DNA from: JBBIPA01 sp963820495
GTDB lineage: Bacteria; Chloroflexota; Dehalococcoidia; GIF9; UBA5629
Assembly: GCA_963820495.1 (NCBI GenBank)
Contig: CAWGAF010000001.1
Span: forward strand, 310,001 to 374,000
Length of the DNA stretch: 64,000 bases
Direction: 5' to 3'
Part shown: positions 51,982-61,040 of the stretch, piece by piece
Layout: the number at the start of each line of letters is the position of its first letter
Numbering within the stretch: the stretch's first letter is position 1
Notes under the pieces: model-generated
What the model saw: only the letters and a program-made list of their open reading frames with translations
Database searches by the model: none
Told to the model about the DNA's origin: nothing
Position numbers and translations under genes: made by a program

Positions 51982-52437
51982 ATGAATCGGTTAGTAGTCC
52001 TGTCTTGTTGTACACTCTTTGTGGCGCTCATGATACCTATCACAGGTTGTGCTAGTGAGCATCAAATAATTAGTGATGAAGTCACTTTTGAACAGCTTAT
52101 TTCTAATCCTGAAAGATATAACAATAGAAATATTATCGTGGAGGCTTTTTACTTTCACGGATTCGAAACTTTTGTATTAAGTAATAGTTTGAAATATTCA
52201 GGATATGCAGAGGGTCACCTTGTTCCTGATGGTAAGTTGATATGGGTGGAAGGAAGAATACCCTTAGAAGTCTATAATAAACTTGACCGACAGCAAATGA
52301 TGGGTCCCGATGAACGATATGGAAAAGTAAAGATAAAAGGCAAGTTTGAGCATGGCGGAAACTACGGTCACTTAGGTGGTTACCAATTCCAAATAATACC
52401 ATCGGCAGTAGAGCTACTACCATGGTCTCCGGAATAA
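51982..52437 (+). CDS. Lipoprotein of unknown function
   Basis: 151 residues from the ATG at 51982, preceded by AGGTGG; the frame also has an ATG at 51967. The signal peptide ends in the lipobox ITGC-AS. The mature part (about 120 residues) begins SDEVTFEQLISNPERYNNRNI and looks like a small beta-barrel of the OB type (IWVEGRIPLEVYNKL, KIKGKFEHGGNYGHLGGYQFQI), as in tRNA-binding-like or NfeD-like domains. Family not identified. Confidence 0.65.
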   Translation: MNRLVVLSCCTLFVALMIPITGCASEHQIISDEVTFEQLISNPERYNNRNIIVEAFYFHGFETFVLSNSLKYSGYAEGHLVPDGKLIWVEGRIPLEVYNKLDRQQMMGPDERYGKVKIKGKFEHGGNYGHLGGYQFQIIPSAVELLPWSPE

Positions 52438-52536
52438 ACTCGACACTGGGGTTCATAATTCGAATGTCACCAGCCAGAATCCAACCCCCGCTACCAACGA
52501 ATTCGAACGAAGCACAGCGAGAATACTTCTTTTTGT

Positions 52537-53121
52537 TTAGAGGTGAATAGCAAATTTACACTCTTTCGCCCCTGAAACTGCTGATTCTACTAGTTCGACC
52601 TGTACAGGCTTACCCAAGATTGTTTCCCAGTATCTCTCAACAAATGCCTGGGAGCAACGGCAATATGAGATTGATATAGTCTCACTCGCCGGCAACCCCC
52701 GCAGCAAGCTGCAATAGCATCTCATCGGTGTAGTGTATGCCTGCGGTGTGTAATATTGATAAAGGACATTGCCTCTTCTCTCTAATCTCATTCCTTTCGG
52801 TGGCTTCTTCAATTCGACCTCGAGAAAATCCTCAATGGTTCTAAATTTATGGCATCTTTTTTTTGCTCTATCTATAACAAGTTGGTTAACCTTGGAGCAT
52901 TTATACCCGCAATGTTCCATGACTGTACTTCTTGTTTTCTCGTCAACCAGACAATCCAATCGGGCGATAGCGCCTTTTACCCACATGGCGATTTCTATTT
53001 TGTTACTCTTGGCGGTGATATCACTACAACCCTTCATTACCTTTACTCTAACTTCTTTCCCAGCAAATCGCTCAACATTTCCCCCAATTTCTTCTATCAT
53101 CCCCAATTCTTGTTTACCCAT
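52537..53121 (-). CDS. Cysteine-rich protein, DUF6144/V4R-like
   Basis: 194 residues behind GAGGTG. Cys-rich segments: DCLVDEKTRSTVMEHCGYKCS, RCYCSLLRGLP and ISYCRCSQAFVERYW. The C-terminal half (FVERYWETILGKPVQVELVESAVSGAKECKFAIHL) follows the pattern of V4R and related hydrocarbon- or ligand-binding domains, which end in the same ...G...C.F.I... motif. The Cys clusters may bind zinc or a metal cofactor. The exact function is unknown. Confidence 0.6.
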   Translation of the reverse strand: MGKQELGMIEEIGGNVERFAGKEVRVKVMKGCSDITAKSNKIEIAMWVKGAIARLDCLVDEKTRSTVMEHCGYKCSKVNQLVIDRAKKRCHKFRTIEDFLEVELKKPPKGMRLERRGNVLYQYYTPQAYTTPMRCYCSLLRGLPASETISISYCRCSQAFVERYWETILGKPVQVELVESAVSGAKECKFAIHL

Positions 53122-53275
53122 ACATTCACCTCTAAATAAATTATCGGCAATAGATATTGGAACTCATCTGCCTAAAAATGATCTGATAAAAGGTACTCAC
53201 CCTCGAGTGACTGGCACAAAACGATAAAAACATAATTACCAGCCACTTATGCCACAGGCATAACATTGTTATAAT

Positions 53276-54403
53276 CTAAGTAAGAGCTCTGGCTCCCCTG
53301 CTTAGACTTTCACCAGCTTGCCTTTCACATTCTGCAGCCTTTCTGAGTACCCCCGCCATTCTAATCAGGCTCCGTATAAGTATTTCCTGAGGCACAGGTT
53401 GATTCTGCATCATGTAATCAACCTGAGCCAATGCCTGTTCATAGCAAAGAGCAGTCAATCTGAGATAGTTTGAAGCTCTCTCCAAATCTTGATTACCTGT
53501 TGCTGCAGCCAGACCAGCTACAAAAGCATGAGCATCTATCTTATACGAGCTACCAACATTAAAGACCAAGTTGCGTATCTGCCCATCCAAGATTGCGATA
53601 AGGTCTGTCGGCTCTTCAAGTAATCCAAAGCCCCTCTCCAAATCACCAGCAAATTCTATAATACCATCAGGCCCAGATATAATATCAGTATCAACACGCT
53701 TACCAGTCACCTCATCAATACGACCCAGAGTTAATTTGGAATTCCTGTCTACAACCTCAGCCCAGGATATGCTCAACTGCTCCGTCGGTGGGTATATAAT
53801 ACATAACCCATTTCTTCCAAAACTCTGCCATGGTGTCTCCCTCAAGTCACAGGCCTTTTTAAAGTCCTCGATTTTGAATTCAGCATAGCTACCAGACTTT
53901 CCCTCAGCCAGCCCATTCTGACCCAGATACTGGATTCCCTCCCCAACCTCCCCTAAAGCTGGGTCATGAATCATCACCACACCCTTCTCTTCATCATAGC
54001 CGCATAACACCACAATATGCGGTACGGGACGAGCCGTCTTCCAAAGATGTTGCATATTCAGTAAAGGCATGTAAACAGGTATATCCTTGTCCAGATAGTC
54101 TTTTAATAATGTCCAAGTTTCATCCCAGGGCTTATCCTTAATCAAACTCACTTTGCAACCTATTTTCTGAGCAGCATAAGCCATAAATCTCGATGGCCCT
54201 AAAGGAGTTTCAGGACAGGCAAATGCCAAACTCCTTCCCTTAAAATAGTTGAAGCCATAGTTAAAACCGGACAGGTTCATCAGGTAGGATGGGGAATATT
54301 TTACACCGTAAAATTCCAGAATCATCCTCAAAGATGTAACATGGCAACGCGGTACAATTCCCTGGAAAATATAGGGGACATCGGCAATCACATGCTTGGG
54401 CAT
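53276..54403 (-). CDS. BtrH-like / C39-like papain-fold protein
   Basis: 375 residues from the ATG at 54403, with AAGGAG upstream. The N-terminal 230 residues are a papain-like domain: a Cys near VPRCHVTSLRMILEFYG, a His in VPHIVVLCGYD and an Asp in VMIHDPALGEVG. This is the pattern of the BtrH N-terminal (acyltransferase) and C39-like families. The C-terminal 130 residues are mostly helical. Whether it is a protease, an acyltransferase or an amidase is open. No transporter or precursor peptide is next to it. Confidence 0.65.
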   Translation of the reverse strand: MPKHVIADVPYIFQGIVPRCHVTSLRMILEFYGVKYSPSYLMNLSGFNYGFNYFKGRSLAFACPETPLGPSRFMAYAAQKIGCKVSLIKDKPWDETWTLLKDYLDKDIPVYMPLLNMQHLWKTARPVPHIVVLCGYDEEKGVVMIHDPALGEVGEGIQYLGQNGLAEGKSGSYAEFKIEDFKKACDLRETPWQSFGRNGLCIIYPPTEQLSISWAEVVDRNSKLTLGRIDEVTGKRVDTDIISGPDGIIEFAGDLERGFGLLEEPTDLIAILDGQIRNLVFNVGSSYKIDAHAFVAGLAAATGNQDLERASNYLRLTALCYEQALAQVDYMMQNQPVPQEILIRSLIRMAGVLRKAAECERQAGESLSRGARALT

Positions 54404-54748
54404 ACCTACTTCTCCTTTTCCCAAAACTACACTAATCAAATGGCATACTTATTCTATCACCCAATTAGCTTTTACGCTGGTAAATTGTTAACAGCGTTTT
54501 ATGATCAGACAATCAAAAATTAATATAATTAATCAGGAAATCCCAGTTCATTCGATAGAATAGGTGCATTAGCTATTGTGATTAAATTTTTGGGCCAGAA
54601 TCATTACACAATTCGATGTTTTTTATTATATACTAATCTGTGGAAAAGCTCTTCAAGATACGCTAAATAGCAATTGAATCGGGATAGAGGCAGACATTAA
54701 TCTTTATTTGGTTCGTTAGGGATTAAATTATAACAAAGGAATTGGAAA
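54404..54748. other. Intergenic divergent region, 345 bp
   Basis: Spacer between the BtrH-like gene (reverse) and the AOR gene (forward); AT-rich. It must hold promoters for both. I see no further gene and no clear repeat. Confidence 0.4.
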
Positions 54749-56602
54749 ATGAGCGCTAAAACTAAGTTCATGGGCTACAAAAACCGCATCTTACGGGTTA
54801 ATTTAACTACACGTACCTTCAAAGAAGAAACATTAAGTGACAGCCTAATACATGACTATATCGGAGGACGAGGTTTCGGCGCCAAGATTCTATATGATGA
54901 TTTAAAACCAGGCATCGACCCCCTCGGTGAAGAAAATGAGCTCATCTCCCTAACTGGCCCCATAACCGGCACTGCTGCTCAAGCCTTCTCTCGCTGGAAG
55001 GTCACCTTCAAGTCTCCTCTTACTGGAACGTACTTCACCTCCTCTGCTGGCGGGCATTTTGCTCCAGAGCAAAAGGCAGCCGGTTTTGATATTATCATCA
55101 TCGAGGGTATAGCCGACCGACCCCTCTATCTCTGGGTTCACGATGGAAAATACGAACTGCGGGATGCCGCTTACCTCTGGGGGCTGGATTGTGACGACAC
55201 TCATGCCCTTATTCGTGAGGAACTGAATGACCCCCGCATCAGGATTGCCTGCATAGGTCCAGCAGGTGAGCATCTGGTGAAATACGCTGCCATTATGACG
55301 GACAGACGTGCTGCTGGCCGCGGTGGTGGTGGCGCTGTTATGGGGGCCAAGAAATTGAAAGCTATCGCTATCAGGGGCAATGAAGGTACAGACCTGGCAA
55401 ACCCCGATGCCTTTCAGACAGCGGTTAGAGAGCAAATCAAATTAATTAAAAATAGCGAAGCTATAAAAAGGCATTCTGTCCAAGGTACGCAGGGAGCTGA
55501 GTTTACCAACATCCTGGGCATGTTCCCGACTCGGAATTTTCAAGAAGGCGTCTTGCCTCATTGGGAAAAGCTAGAAGCTTCTGAGTACGACAAGCTTCGA
55601 GTACGTAAAACGGCCTGTTATCGCTGCATGGTGCATTGCGGAAGTATCAGTAAGGTAAACGAAGGCGAATATCAGGGAGTGTGGTCTGAGGGACCAGAAT
55701 ACGAGACTACCTGGGCTTTCACCGGTCCAGCAGTAACAGCGGATATTGGCCTGACAATTGCTGCTGATAAGTTGTGCGATGACCTGGGGCTGGATACCAT
55801 TTCCACAGGTAATACCATTGGCTTTGCCTATGAACTTTATGAGCGGGGAATTATTTCCAAAGCAGATACCGATGGCTTTGAACTAACCTTCGGCAATAAG
55901 GAACCAATTCTGCAGCTAGTCAAACAAATCGCCTACAGGCAGGGCTTTGGCGATTTACTGGCTGAGGGGACACGTGAAGTAGCCCGACGCATCGGTAAAG
56001 ATACCAAGCAATATGCCATGCAAGTAAAAGGCCTGGAAATCCCCGCCTATCACCCCCAAGGAGCTAAGGCCCACGGTCTTAACTTGTTAACTATAAGCCT
56101 GGGGGCTGACCACAATGCTGGCTATGGTAACCAGGAAATATTCAACGTCCCCATTCCCAGAGCCGTTAACCGGTTTGATGTTGAGGGCAAGGGTGAATTG
56201 ACCAAATACAATCAGGACATCACGGCTATAATGAATACAGGCATTCTATGCAATTTCGTTGCCCATATGGGCGGCATTAGACTCGAATTATTCGGTAAGT
56301 TGTTATCAGCAGCTACCAGTGTTGCCGACTTCACTGACCCGGACTATTTGTGGAAAGTGGGCGAGAGAATTATTAACCTGGAGCGAATGTTTAACATGCG
56401 CGAAGGTCTGGGGCGTAAGGATGACGTTTTCCCCAAACGCATGACAGAAGAACCCATGCCGTCTGGTCCGTCGGCAGGTCAGATATTCGAGGCAAACCTG
56501 TTACTGCCAGATTACTACAAGGTGCGGGGTTGGGACTTAGAAACTGGTATTCCCTCTGAAACCAAGCTCAAAGAACTGGGGTTAAACTTTACTTTAAAAT
56601 AA
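54749..56602 (+). CDS. aor: Tungsten-containing aldehyde:ferredoxin oxidoreductase
   Basis: 617 residues, full length. N-terminal pterin-binding motifs: ILRVNLTTRTFKEE, YIGGRGFGAKILYDDL, SRWKVTFKSPLTGTY. The 4Fe-4S ligands are C-x2-C-x3-C in TACYRCMVHCGSIS plus a later Cys in MNTGILCNF. The second pterin block is around TISLGADHNAG. AOR proteins oxidise aldehydes to acids and pass electrons to ferredoxin. The gene is followed by a MoaD-like gene, as is usual. Confidence 0.92.
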   Translation: MSAKTKFMGYKNRILRVNLTTRTFKEETLSDSLIHDYIGGRGFGAKILYDDLKPGIDPLGEENELISLTGPITGTAAQAFSRWKVTFKSPLTGTYFTSSAGGHFAPEQKAAGFDIIIIEGIADRPLYLWVHDGKYELRDAAYLWGLDCDDTHALIREELNDPRIRIACIGPAGEHLVKYAAIMTDRRAAGRGGGGAVMGAKKLKAIAIRGNEGTDLANPDAFQTAVREQIKLIKNSEAIKRHSVQGTQGAEFTNILGMFPTRNFQEGVLPHWEKLEASEYDKLRVRKTACYRCMVHCGSISKVNEGEYQGVWSEGPEYETTWAFTGPAVTADIGLTIAADKLCDDLGLDTISTGNTIGFAYELYERGIISKADTDGFELTFGNKEPILQLVKQIAYRQGFGDLLAEGTREVARRIGKDTKQYAMQVKGLEIPAYHPQGAKAHGLNLLTISLGADHNAGYGNQEIFNVPIPRAVNRFDVEGKGELTKYNQDITAIMNTGILCNFVAHMGGIRLELFGKLLSAATSVADFTDPDYLWKVGERIINLERMFNMREGLGRKDDVFPKRMTEEPMPSGPSAGQIFEANLLLPDYYKVRGWDLETGIPSETKLKELGLNFTLK

Positions 56603-56607
56603 ATAGC

Positions 56608-56877
56608 ATGAATGTCACTGTGCTGTTTTTCGGTAAATTCCGCGATTTGACTGCTCATCGTGACCAGATAGTTCCTCTAAAGGAAGGGGCTCAGTTGGCA
56701 GACTTAATCGAACATCTGAGCCGAGAATATGGCACAGCCCTTCGTAGCGAGTTAAGCAACAGGGAACAGCTACAAATATTGGTAAATGGTCAATACCATA
56801 ACATTCTGGATAATATAAAGACTAAATTAAAGAATGGAGACATTATCGCCCTGATGCCACTCGCCAGTGGCGGGTAG
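56608..56877 (+). CDS. moaD: MoaD/ThiS-family sulfur carrier
   Basis: 89 residues, a ubiquitin-like fold (VTVLFFGKFRDLTAHRD, LQILVNGQYHN, NGDIIALMPLASGG) ending in the Gly-Gly tail that is activated by adenylation. It delivers sulfur for the pterin dithiolene of tungsten or molybdenum cofactor. It lies five bases after the AOR gene, so it probably serves that enzyme. Confidence 0.9.
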   Translation: MNVTVLFFGKFRDLTAHRDQIVPLKEGAQLADLIEHLSREYGTALRSELSNREQLQILVNGQYHNILDNIKTKLKNGDIIALMPLASGG

Positions 56878-57144
56878 TCGCGGCTCGGTTACCAATTCAT
56901 TTAGCTGGTGTGCTTGGGGCTCGCATAACCTTCAAGTCATGATCCAGAGAAGCAACCACCTGTCCAGAAGTCACCATGGAGGTAACACTAAGTTGAGATG
57001 CGGTAAAACTATTAGGAGCAGGTCAAGCCTGAATTACGTATGTAAAAATTTCCCCAGAGACCGCGGTTTTACTATTGTACATATTTTCATGTTGCTGTAT
57101 TATTATAAAAAAATTGGTGTAATCCAGTTAAGAGGTGTAATGGT

Positions 57145-57888
57145 ATGAAACGTAAGATCTTTTTACTTATTTTTGTGATATTTGCACTTTTGGTAGCTTT
57201 GCAAATTCAGTGTGCTCCAGCAGGATGGAGTGATATCAGGGTAGCTGCAGTTGACGCTTTGATACAACTGTACTCAAACAGCATCAAAGTAGCAAGTGAT
57301 GATTTAAACCGTATAGAAAATAATTTGCTTGATGTTCAAACTAAGATAGTTAAATTAGAGGAGATACTCATACCAGCCCAAAACTGGACTGAATCTAAAA
57401 AAAACCTGGAACATAAGGTGATCGGCTGGGTTAAACAGCAAGTAACATCTGAGGGATTAGACACGCTGAAGAACGATCAATATAAAATTACTAAGCTTGA
57501 GCTTCTAGCTGTTCAGAACTCAACTAATACCGGCTGGGTTTTTACTTCTACTATCAAAGTAACTGACCTCAATACAGGAGAAACCTCTAATGCTAACGAC
57601 CTAAAAGATAACCTTGCTACTCTGAAAAGTAGCCTGGAGCAACAAAGGAAAGCAAAACTAGATAGTATGAATTTAGCTAAATCAACTATCACCAGTGTTG
57701 CCGAGTCCGTCAGAGGCTGGGTGGTACAAAGGGTTGGCAATATGTACACCTTTAGTGGTCCAGGGCTGGGATGGACAGATGGTAAATTGACCACAGGTCA
57801 ATGGAGTTATCAGGCGGCTACAAAGGAAATAGCTCCAACTGATGTTGCTAGCCAAGCGCTTAAAACCGTATTGATAGCCAACCCGTAG
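57145..57888 (+). CDS. Exported protein of unknown function
   Basis: 247 residues. The start KRKIFLLIFVIFALLVALQIQC-AP looks like a lipoprotein signal. The mature part is helical with coiled-coil character (NRIENNLLDVQTKIVKLEEIL, LATLKSSLEQQRKAKL), and a small beta-rich end (GNMYTFSGPGLGWTDGKLTTG). Family not recognised. Its 3' end is included in the tandem duplication that follows. Confidence 0.6.
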   Translation: MKRKIFLLIFVIFALLVALQIQCAPAGWSDIRVAAVDALIQLYSNSIKVASDDLNRIENNLLDVQTKIVKLEEILIPAQNWTESKKNLEHKVIGWVKQQVTSEGLDTLKNDQYKITKLELLAVQNSTNTGWVFTSTIKVTDLNTGETSNANDLKDNLATLKSSLEQQRKAKLDSMNLAKSTITSVAESVRGWVVQRVGNMYTFSGPGLGWTDGKLTTGQWSYQAATKEIAPTDVASQALKTVLIANP

Positions 57889-57910
57889 CAGGAATCAATA
57901 ACCAAAATGC

Positions 57911-58390
57911 TTATTTTTGTCCTCCACCTCCTCCACCTCCTCCTTGGCCACCCTGGCCACCCTGACCACCTCCACCACCTCCTTCACCCCCACCAAAATC
58001 ACCTTCTGTTTGGGTGCTGGGCAGATCAGTACCACCACCAGACCCTGGGCGATGTTCTCGTTCTAATATTTCTAGCATATATGGATAGTTCCATCCTGCA
58101 TCGATTCGCTGTCTAACATATTCCATAAATCGCTGATACGCTTCCTCAGACTCAAACCTGACCACCTTCGCTGGATATCCCGGAGTATTGCAGCCACTTG
58201 CCTGATATCGCAATACTTGTGAGATGGTCTGTTCCCTTGAGTAGTAGTGTCCATAACAGTCGCTGGCGGTACCATCCTCATGGATTGTGAGCGTCTCACA
58301 ACAACCGCTATCCGTAATGATAGGTATGGCTAAGGCAAGTATAAACAAGAGAACGACCCATTTACTTACTGCTTTTTGTTTTACTGTCAT
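57911..58390 (-). CDS. Secreted glycine-rich protein, copy 1
   Basis: 159 residues. A hydrophobic signal or anchor (WVVLLFILALAIPIITDSGC) is followed by CETLTIHEDGTASDCYGHYY, a central helical domain (FESEEAYQRFMEYVRQRIDAGW) and a Gly-rich tail of about 30 residues (GGGQGGQGGQGGGGGGGG). Cys near the signal could be lipidated or bridged. It resembles the gene upstream on the same strand. Function unknown; surface exposure is inferred. Confidence 0.6.
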   Translation of the reverse strand: MTVKQKAVSKWVVLLFILALAIPIITDSGCCETLTIHEDGTASDCYGHYYSREQTISQVLRYQASGCNTPGYPAKVVRFESEEAYQRFMEYVRQRIDAGWNYPYMLEILEREHRPGSGGGTDLPSTQTEGDFGGGEGGGGGGQGGQGGQGGGGGGGGQK

Positions 58391-58472
58391 AAATTACCTT
58401 CCTCCTATGCCAGCCAAGCACTTAAAACTGTGTTGATAGCCACACAGTAGCAGTAATCAATAACCAAAATAC

Positions 58473-58922
58473 TTAATTATTTCCACCCTGACCACCTTGA
58501 CCACCTCCACCACCTCCTCCACCTCCCCCAAAATCACCTTCTGTTGCAGTGCTGGGCAGGTCAGTACCACCACCAGACCCTGGGCGGTGTTCCTGTTCTA
58601 TTTTCCGTAGCTCAGATTCAAACTCTGGTGTAGGGCGCCATCCTGCATCAATTCGCCTATTAACATCGTCCATAAATCGCTGATACGCTGCTTCAGAATC
58701 AAATCGGATCTCCTCCGCTCCCACGCAACTTAGTCCCAGACGATGTATTTCTGGGATAACCTGTTCCCTTGAGTAATAGTGTCCATAGCAATCGCTGGCG
58801 GTACCATCCTCATGGATTGTAAGCGTCTCACAACAACCGCTATCCGTAATGATAGGTATGGCTAAGGCAAGTACAAGCAAGAGAACGACCCATTTACTTA
58901 CTGCTTTTTGGTTTATTGTCAT
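58473..58922 (-). CDS. Secreted glycine-rich protein, copy 2
   Basis: 149 residues, paralogous to the 57911-58390 gene. Signal and first domain are near-identical; the central helix (FDSEAAYQRFMDDVNRRIDAGW) has drifted and the Gly tail is shorter and ends GGQGGNN. It retains the GTDLPST-TEGDFGGG linker found in copy 1. Confidence 0.6.
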   Translation of the reverse strand: MTINQKAVSKWVVLLLVLALAIPIITDSGCCETLTIHEDGTASDCYGHYYSREQVIPEIHRLGLSCVGAEEIRFDSEAAYQRFMDDVNRRIDAGWRPTPEFESELRKIEQEHRPGSGGGTDLPSTATEGDFGGGGGGGGGGQGGQGGNN

Positions 58923-59115
58923 AAATTGCCTTCCTCAGCATCTATGTCCTAACAAACAATAGTCTGAGTGGATGACACGGGTCTCAATATATACCTCGCA
59001 TATCTTCCTGTCAAGTGGTTCTAAAACTGGCATACCAGTACTTTTTTGCTGCTCCTGACACAGTATAGTAATATTTAAGTATTCAGAAATATTTGTGGAT
59101 TTCTGATTGGTCAAA

Positions 59116-59901
59116 ATGATTGAAATCAATATAGACCCCTACATTTTCAGAGCCGGCACATTTGGGCTAATGTGGAGTTCCCTAATCGAGATAGTGGCTA
59201 TCGCTCTGGCTCTATATTTATTCATCATAAAAGCCAAAAAGTACGGCTTGGAAAAAAAGCATATTATTTGGTTATCTATATTGTTCGTTGTTGCTGGGTA
59301 TATCGGCGGGCGATTGCTTGCCCTTATCGAAATGTATTACTTTTTACACGTTATCGATCCCATTGGCCTGCGAGCACGTATGCCGGGTGTTGTTATCGGA
59401 ACTACAGTTGTTATGCTGCTATATGCCAGAATCTCTAAATTATCCACGTGGCAACTGCTGGACATGGGCGCTCCGGCCTTGTATCTTTTTATAGCGCTAT
59501 ATAGAATCGGTTGTGTGGTGAACGGTTGCTGTTATGGCCTTCCCTGCGATTTACCCTGGGCAGTAATCTATACAAATCCCCATACAATATCGCCACAGGG
59601 AATATCGGAACATCCTACCCAGCTATATCATCTAATCTGGACTGCTATTGTCTTTGTATCTCTTATTCAAATTCAGAAGAAGCCTTTGCCAGCAGGATTT
59701 GCTACCCTGTCTGCACTTCTTCTTTATTCTATTGGTGATTTCATTATCAGATTTTTCAGGGCCGATGAGCCTGTTGTATTCAATATATCCATATCTCAAG
59801 TCGCAGCACTATTGCAAATAGTAATATGTGCCTATTTTCTTTTTTCGCGCCGTAAAACTTTTAAGCAAATTGCTTTCCGGAAGGTAGCAAAACAAGCATA
59901 A
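59116..59901 (+). CDS. lgt: Prolipoprotein diacylglyceryl transferase-like protein
   Basis: 261 residues from the ATG at 59116, with seven or so membrane helices. The Lgt motif is present in modified form: LYRIGCVVNGCCYGLPCD, with the conserved G-C-x-x-N-G-C-C-Y-G, and the later SEHPTQLYHLI. The N-terminal FGLMWSSLIEIVAIALAL block also fits. Lgt attaches diacylglycerol to lipobox Cys. The window has many lipoprotein candidates (adaptors, DOMON, MsrA) that need it. It could also be a related membrane enzyme, as its N-terminal part is shorter than in E. coli. Confidence 0.8.
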   Translation: MIEINIDPYIFRAGTFGLMWSSLIEIVAIALALYLFIIKAKKYGLEKKHIIWLSILFVVAGYIGGRLLALIEMYYFLHVIDPIGLRARMPGVVIGTTVVMLLYARISKLSTWQLLDMGAPALYLFIALYRIGCVVNGCCYGLPCDLPWAVIYTNPHTISPQGISEHPTQLYHLIWTAIVFVSLIQIQKKPLPAGFATLSALLLYSIGDFIIRFFRADEPVVFNISISQVAALLQIVICAYFLFSRRKTFKQIAFRKVAKQA

Positions 59902-59908
59902 ATTTAAG

Positions 59909-59950
59909 TGGTACCGAGGGAGGAACTCGAACCCACACTCCCTTGCAGGA
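59909..59950 (-). pseudogene. 3' fragment of a tRNA-Leu-like gene
   Basis: Read in reverse it contains GTGTGGGTTCGAGT, CCTCCCTCGGTACCA: T-arm loop GTTCGAG, acceptor 3' strand CCTCGGT and the ACCA end. The T-stem does not pair well and no D- or anticodon arm lies upstream, where msrA ends. It is a tRNA 3' end left behind, probably by an integrated element, since such ends are common attachment sites. Confidence 0.5.
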
Positions 59951-59961
59951 AAAGGTCTCGG

Positions 59962-60756
59962 CTAAAAATCAGCCGGGCAGGCTGGTGCCAAGCCCATCAT
60001 TGTGGCAACTTCCAACAGTTTCTTTTTACCTTTTTCAGACAAGCCCAGGCTGTCCAACTGCTCTGTCAATTTCTCCAAAGTACCATTACCCCCAATATAC
60101 CCGTTAATTCGAGCCAGGGCAGTAGAGTTCATTAAGCTTCCCTCGCTATTAAGAATAATGGGTAAGACATCGGTTACCAGCTCTGGCACCTCCTGCAGCA
60201 TATACTTCTGATAATTGATCTCTGCCAGATAAAACCTGGTTGCCGGCACAATTTCGGTCAGTACTTTTTGGCCCAATTTTAATTCCAGACGTTGCTTGGA
60301 TTCCAGGGCAGCTCTTTTTTGTTCCTCATCGTGGTAGAAGATTGTAGGCTTCGTGCGCCTGGGATAATCAGGGTAAGTCGGGGCATGGCTAGCCCAAAAA
60401 ACATCCAGCAATTGTTCATAGGATACAACAGTTGGATCGTAGTCTATCTCAACTGCCTCACTGTGGTCACCAATATCCTCATAGTACGGGTCGCTGGTTG
60501 TGCCGCCAGTATAACCAGTACGTGTTCGAACAACACCATCCATGACCCCGAACCGGGAGTCGGGAAACCAGAATCAGCCTACAGAAAAAGTAGCCGTTTT
60601 CACAACCGCTGGTACAGTTCTATCAATGGGAGGAACGATTGTATCATTGACCTGTTGATCTCCATCTTTGCTGGAATTCGGAGCAATACAGCTACCCAAT
60701 ATAAATGATAATGCTGCGATAATAACTATAAAAACAGTGACTGCTTTGCGTAACAT
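59962..60756 (-). CDS. msrA: Selenoprotein MsrA, lipoprotein form (in-frame UGA at active site)
   Basis: 264 residues including one Sec, codon 61 (TGA at 60574-60576). Without read-through the frame would break into a 60-residue piece and a later ATG piece starting at 60543. The two are in the same frame, with only the TGA between. The active site reads FSVG-U-FWFPDSRFGVMDG where MsrA has GCFW. The rest is complete: TRTGYTGGTTSDPYYEDIGDHSEAVEI and LDVFWASHAPTYP. The N-terminus has a lipoprotein signal with LGSC. A SECIS-like hairpin follows the TGA. The enzyme repairs methionine sulfoxide, here in exported proteins, and Sec raises activity in known cases. Confidence 0.9.
60544..60561 (-). promoter_or_regulatory. 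Candidate SECIS hairpin of msrA
   Basis: Twelve bases after the TGA comes GACTCCCGGTTCGGGGTC. GAC pairs GTC, a single T is bulged, CCC pairs GGG and a G-C pair closes a GTT loop. The E. coli fdhF element has the same plan: a 3-bp stem, bulged U, 3-bp stem and a GGU-type loop, 11 bases after UGA. Spacing and shape therefore fit well. Confidence 0.7.
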
Positions 60757-60883
60757 GACTGGATTACCTTAAAATATAATAGTTATTATTACTATTATAG
60801 AATATATCTGCTTAATACAGGTAATATTCAAATCACCAGAGATGAACCATTTAAACCATAATTGACATTGCTGAAAAAGAGGT

Positions 60884-60924
60884 GCAGGAATCTTCCTGCC
60901 GAGGGTCTGGGGGTGTCCCCCAGA
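60884..60924. repeat. Two adjacent perfect hairpins (intergenic repeat type)
   Basis: GCAGGAA-TC-TTCCTGC (60884-60899) and TCTGGGGG-TGT-CCCCCAGA (60906-60924) stand next to each other. They are flanked by CCGAGGG and a following TCCACAATCCCCCAAG stretch. Such hairpin pairs recall intergenic repeat elements of this group, but I see no second copy in the window. No T-run follows the second. Confidence 0.45.
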
Positions 60925-61040
60925 TTCCACAATCCCCCAAGACTGGGTGATAAAGGGGGTTGAATATGAGTTTTCAGCACTCTCTAACTAACCAACATCT
61001 GATAAAATAAATAACAAAATTCACCTTATATATATATTAA

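Larger units (their letters stand above)
57848..58930. repeat. Tandem duplication of about 560 bp
   Basis: The unit from about 57848 to 58407 is repeated from about 58411 to 58930. Each holds the last 40-odd bases of the upstream gene (GCCAAGC-CTTAAAAC), an intergenic AATCAATAACCAAAAT stretch and one glycine-rich gene on the reverse strand. Only the coding 5' part (signal peptide and the CCETLTIHEDGTASDCYGHY block) is near-identical; the middle has diverged. This is a segmental duplication of the gene plus flank. Confidence 0.7.

Noticed and set aside
56890..56985. Short reverse frame (VTSGQVVASLDHDLKVMRAPS) after moaD
   Set aside because: Only 26 codons, no ribosome site and no known family; could be a gene fragment but support is too weak.
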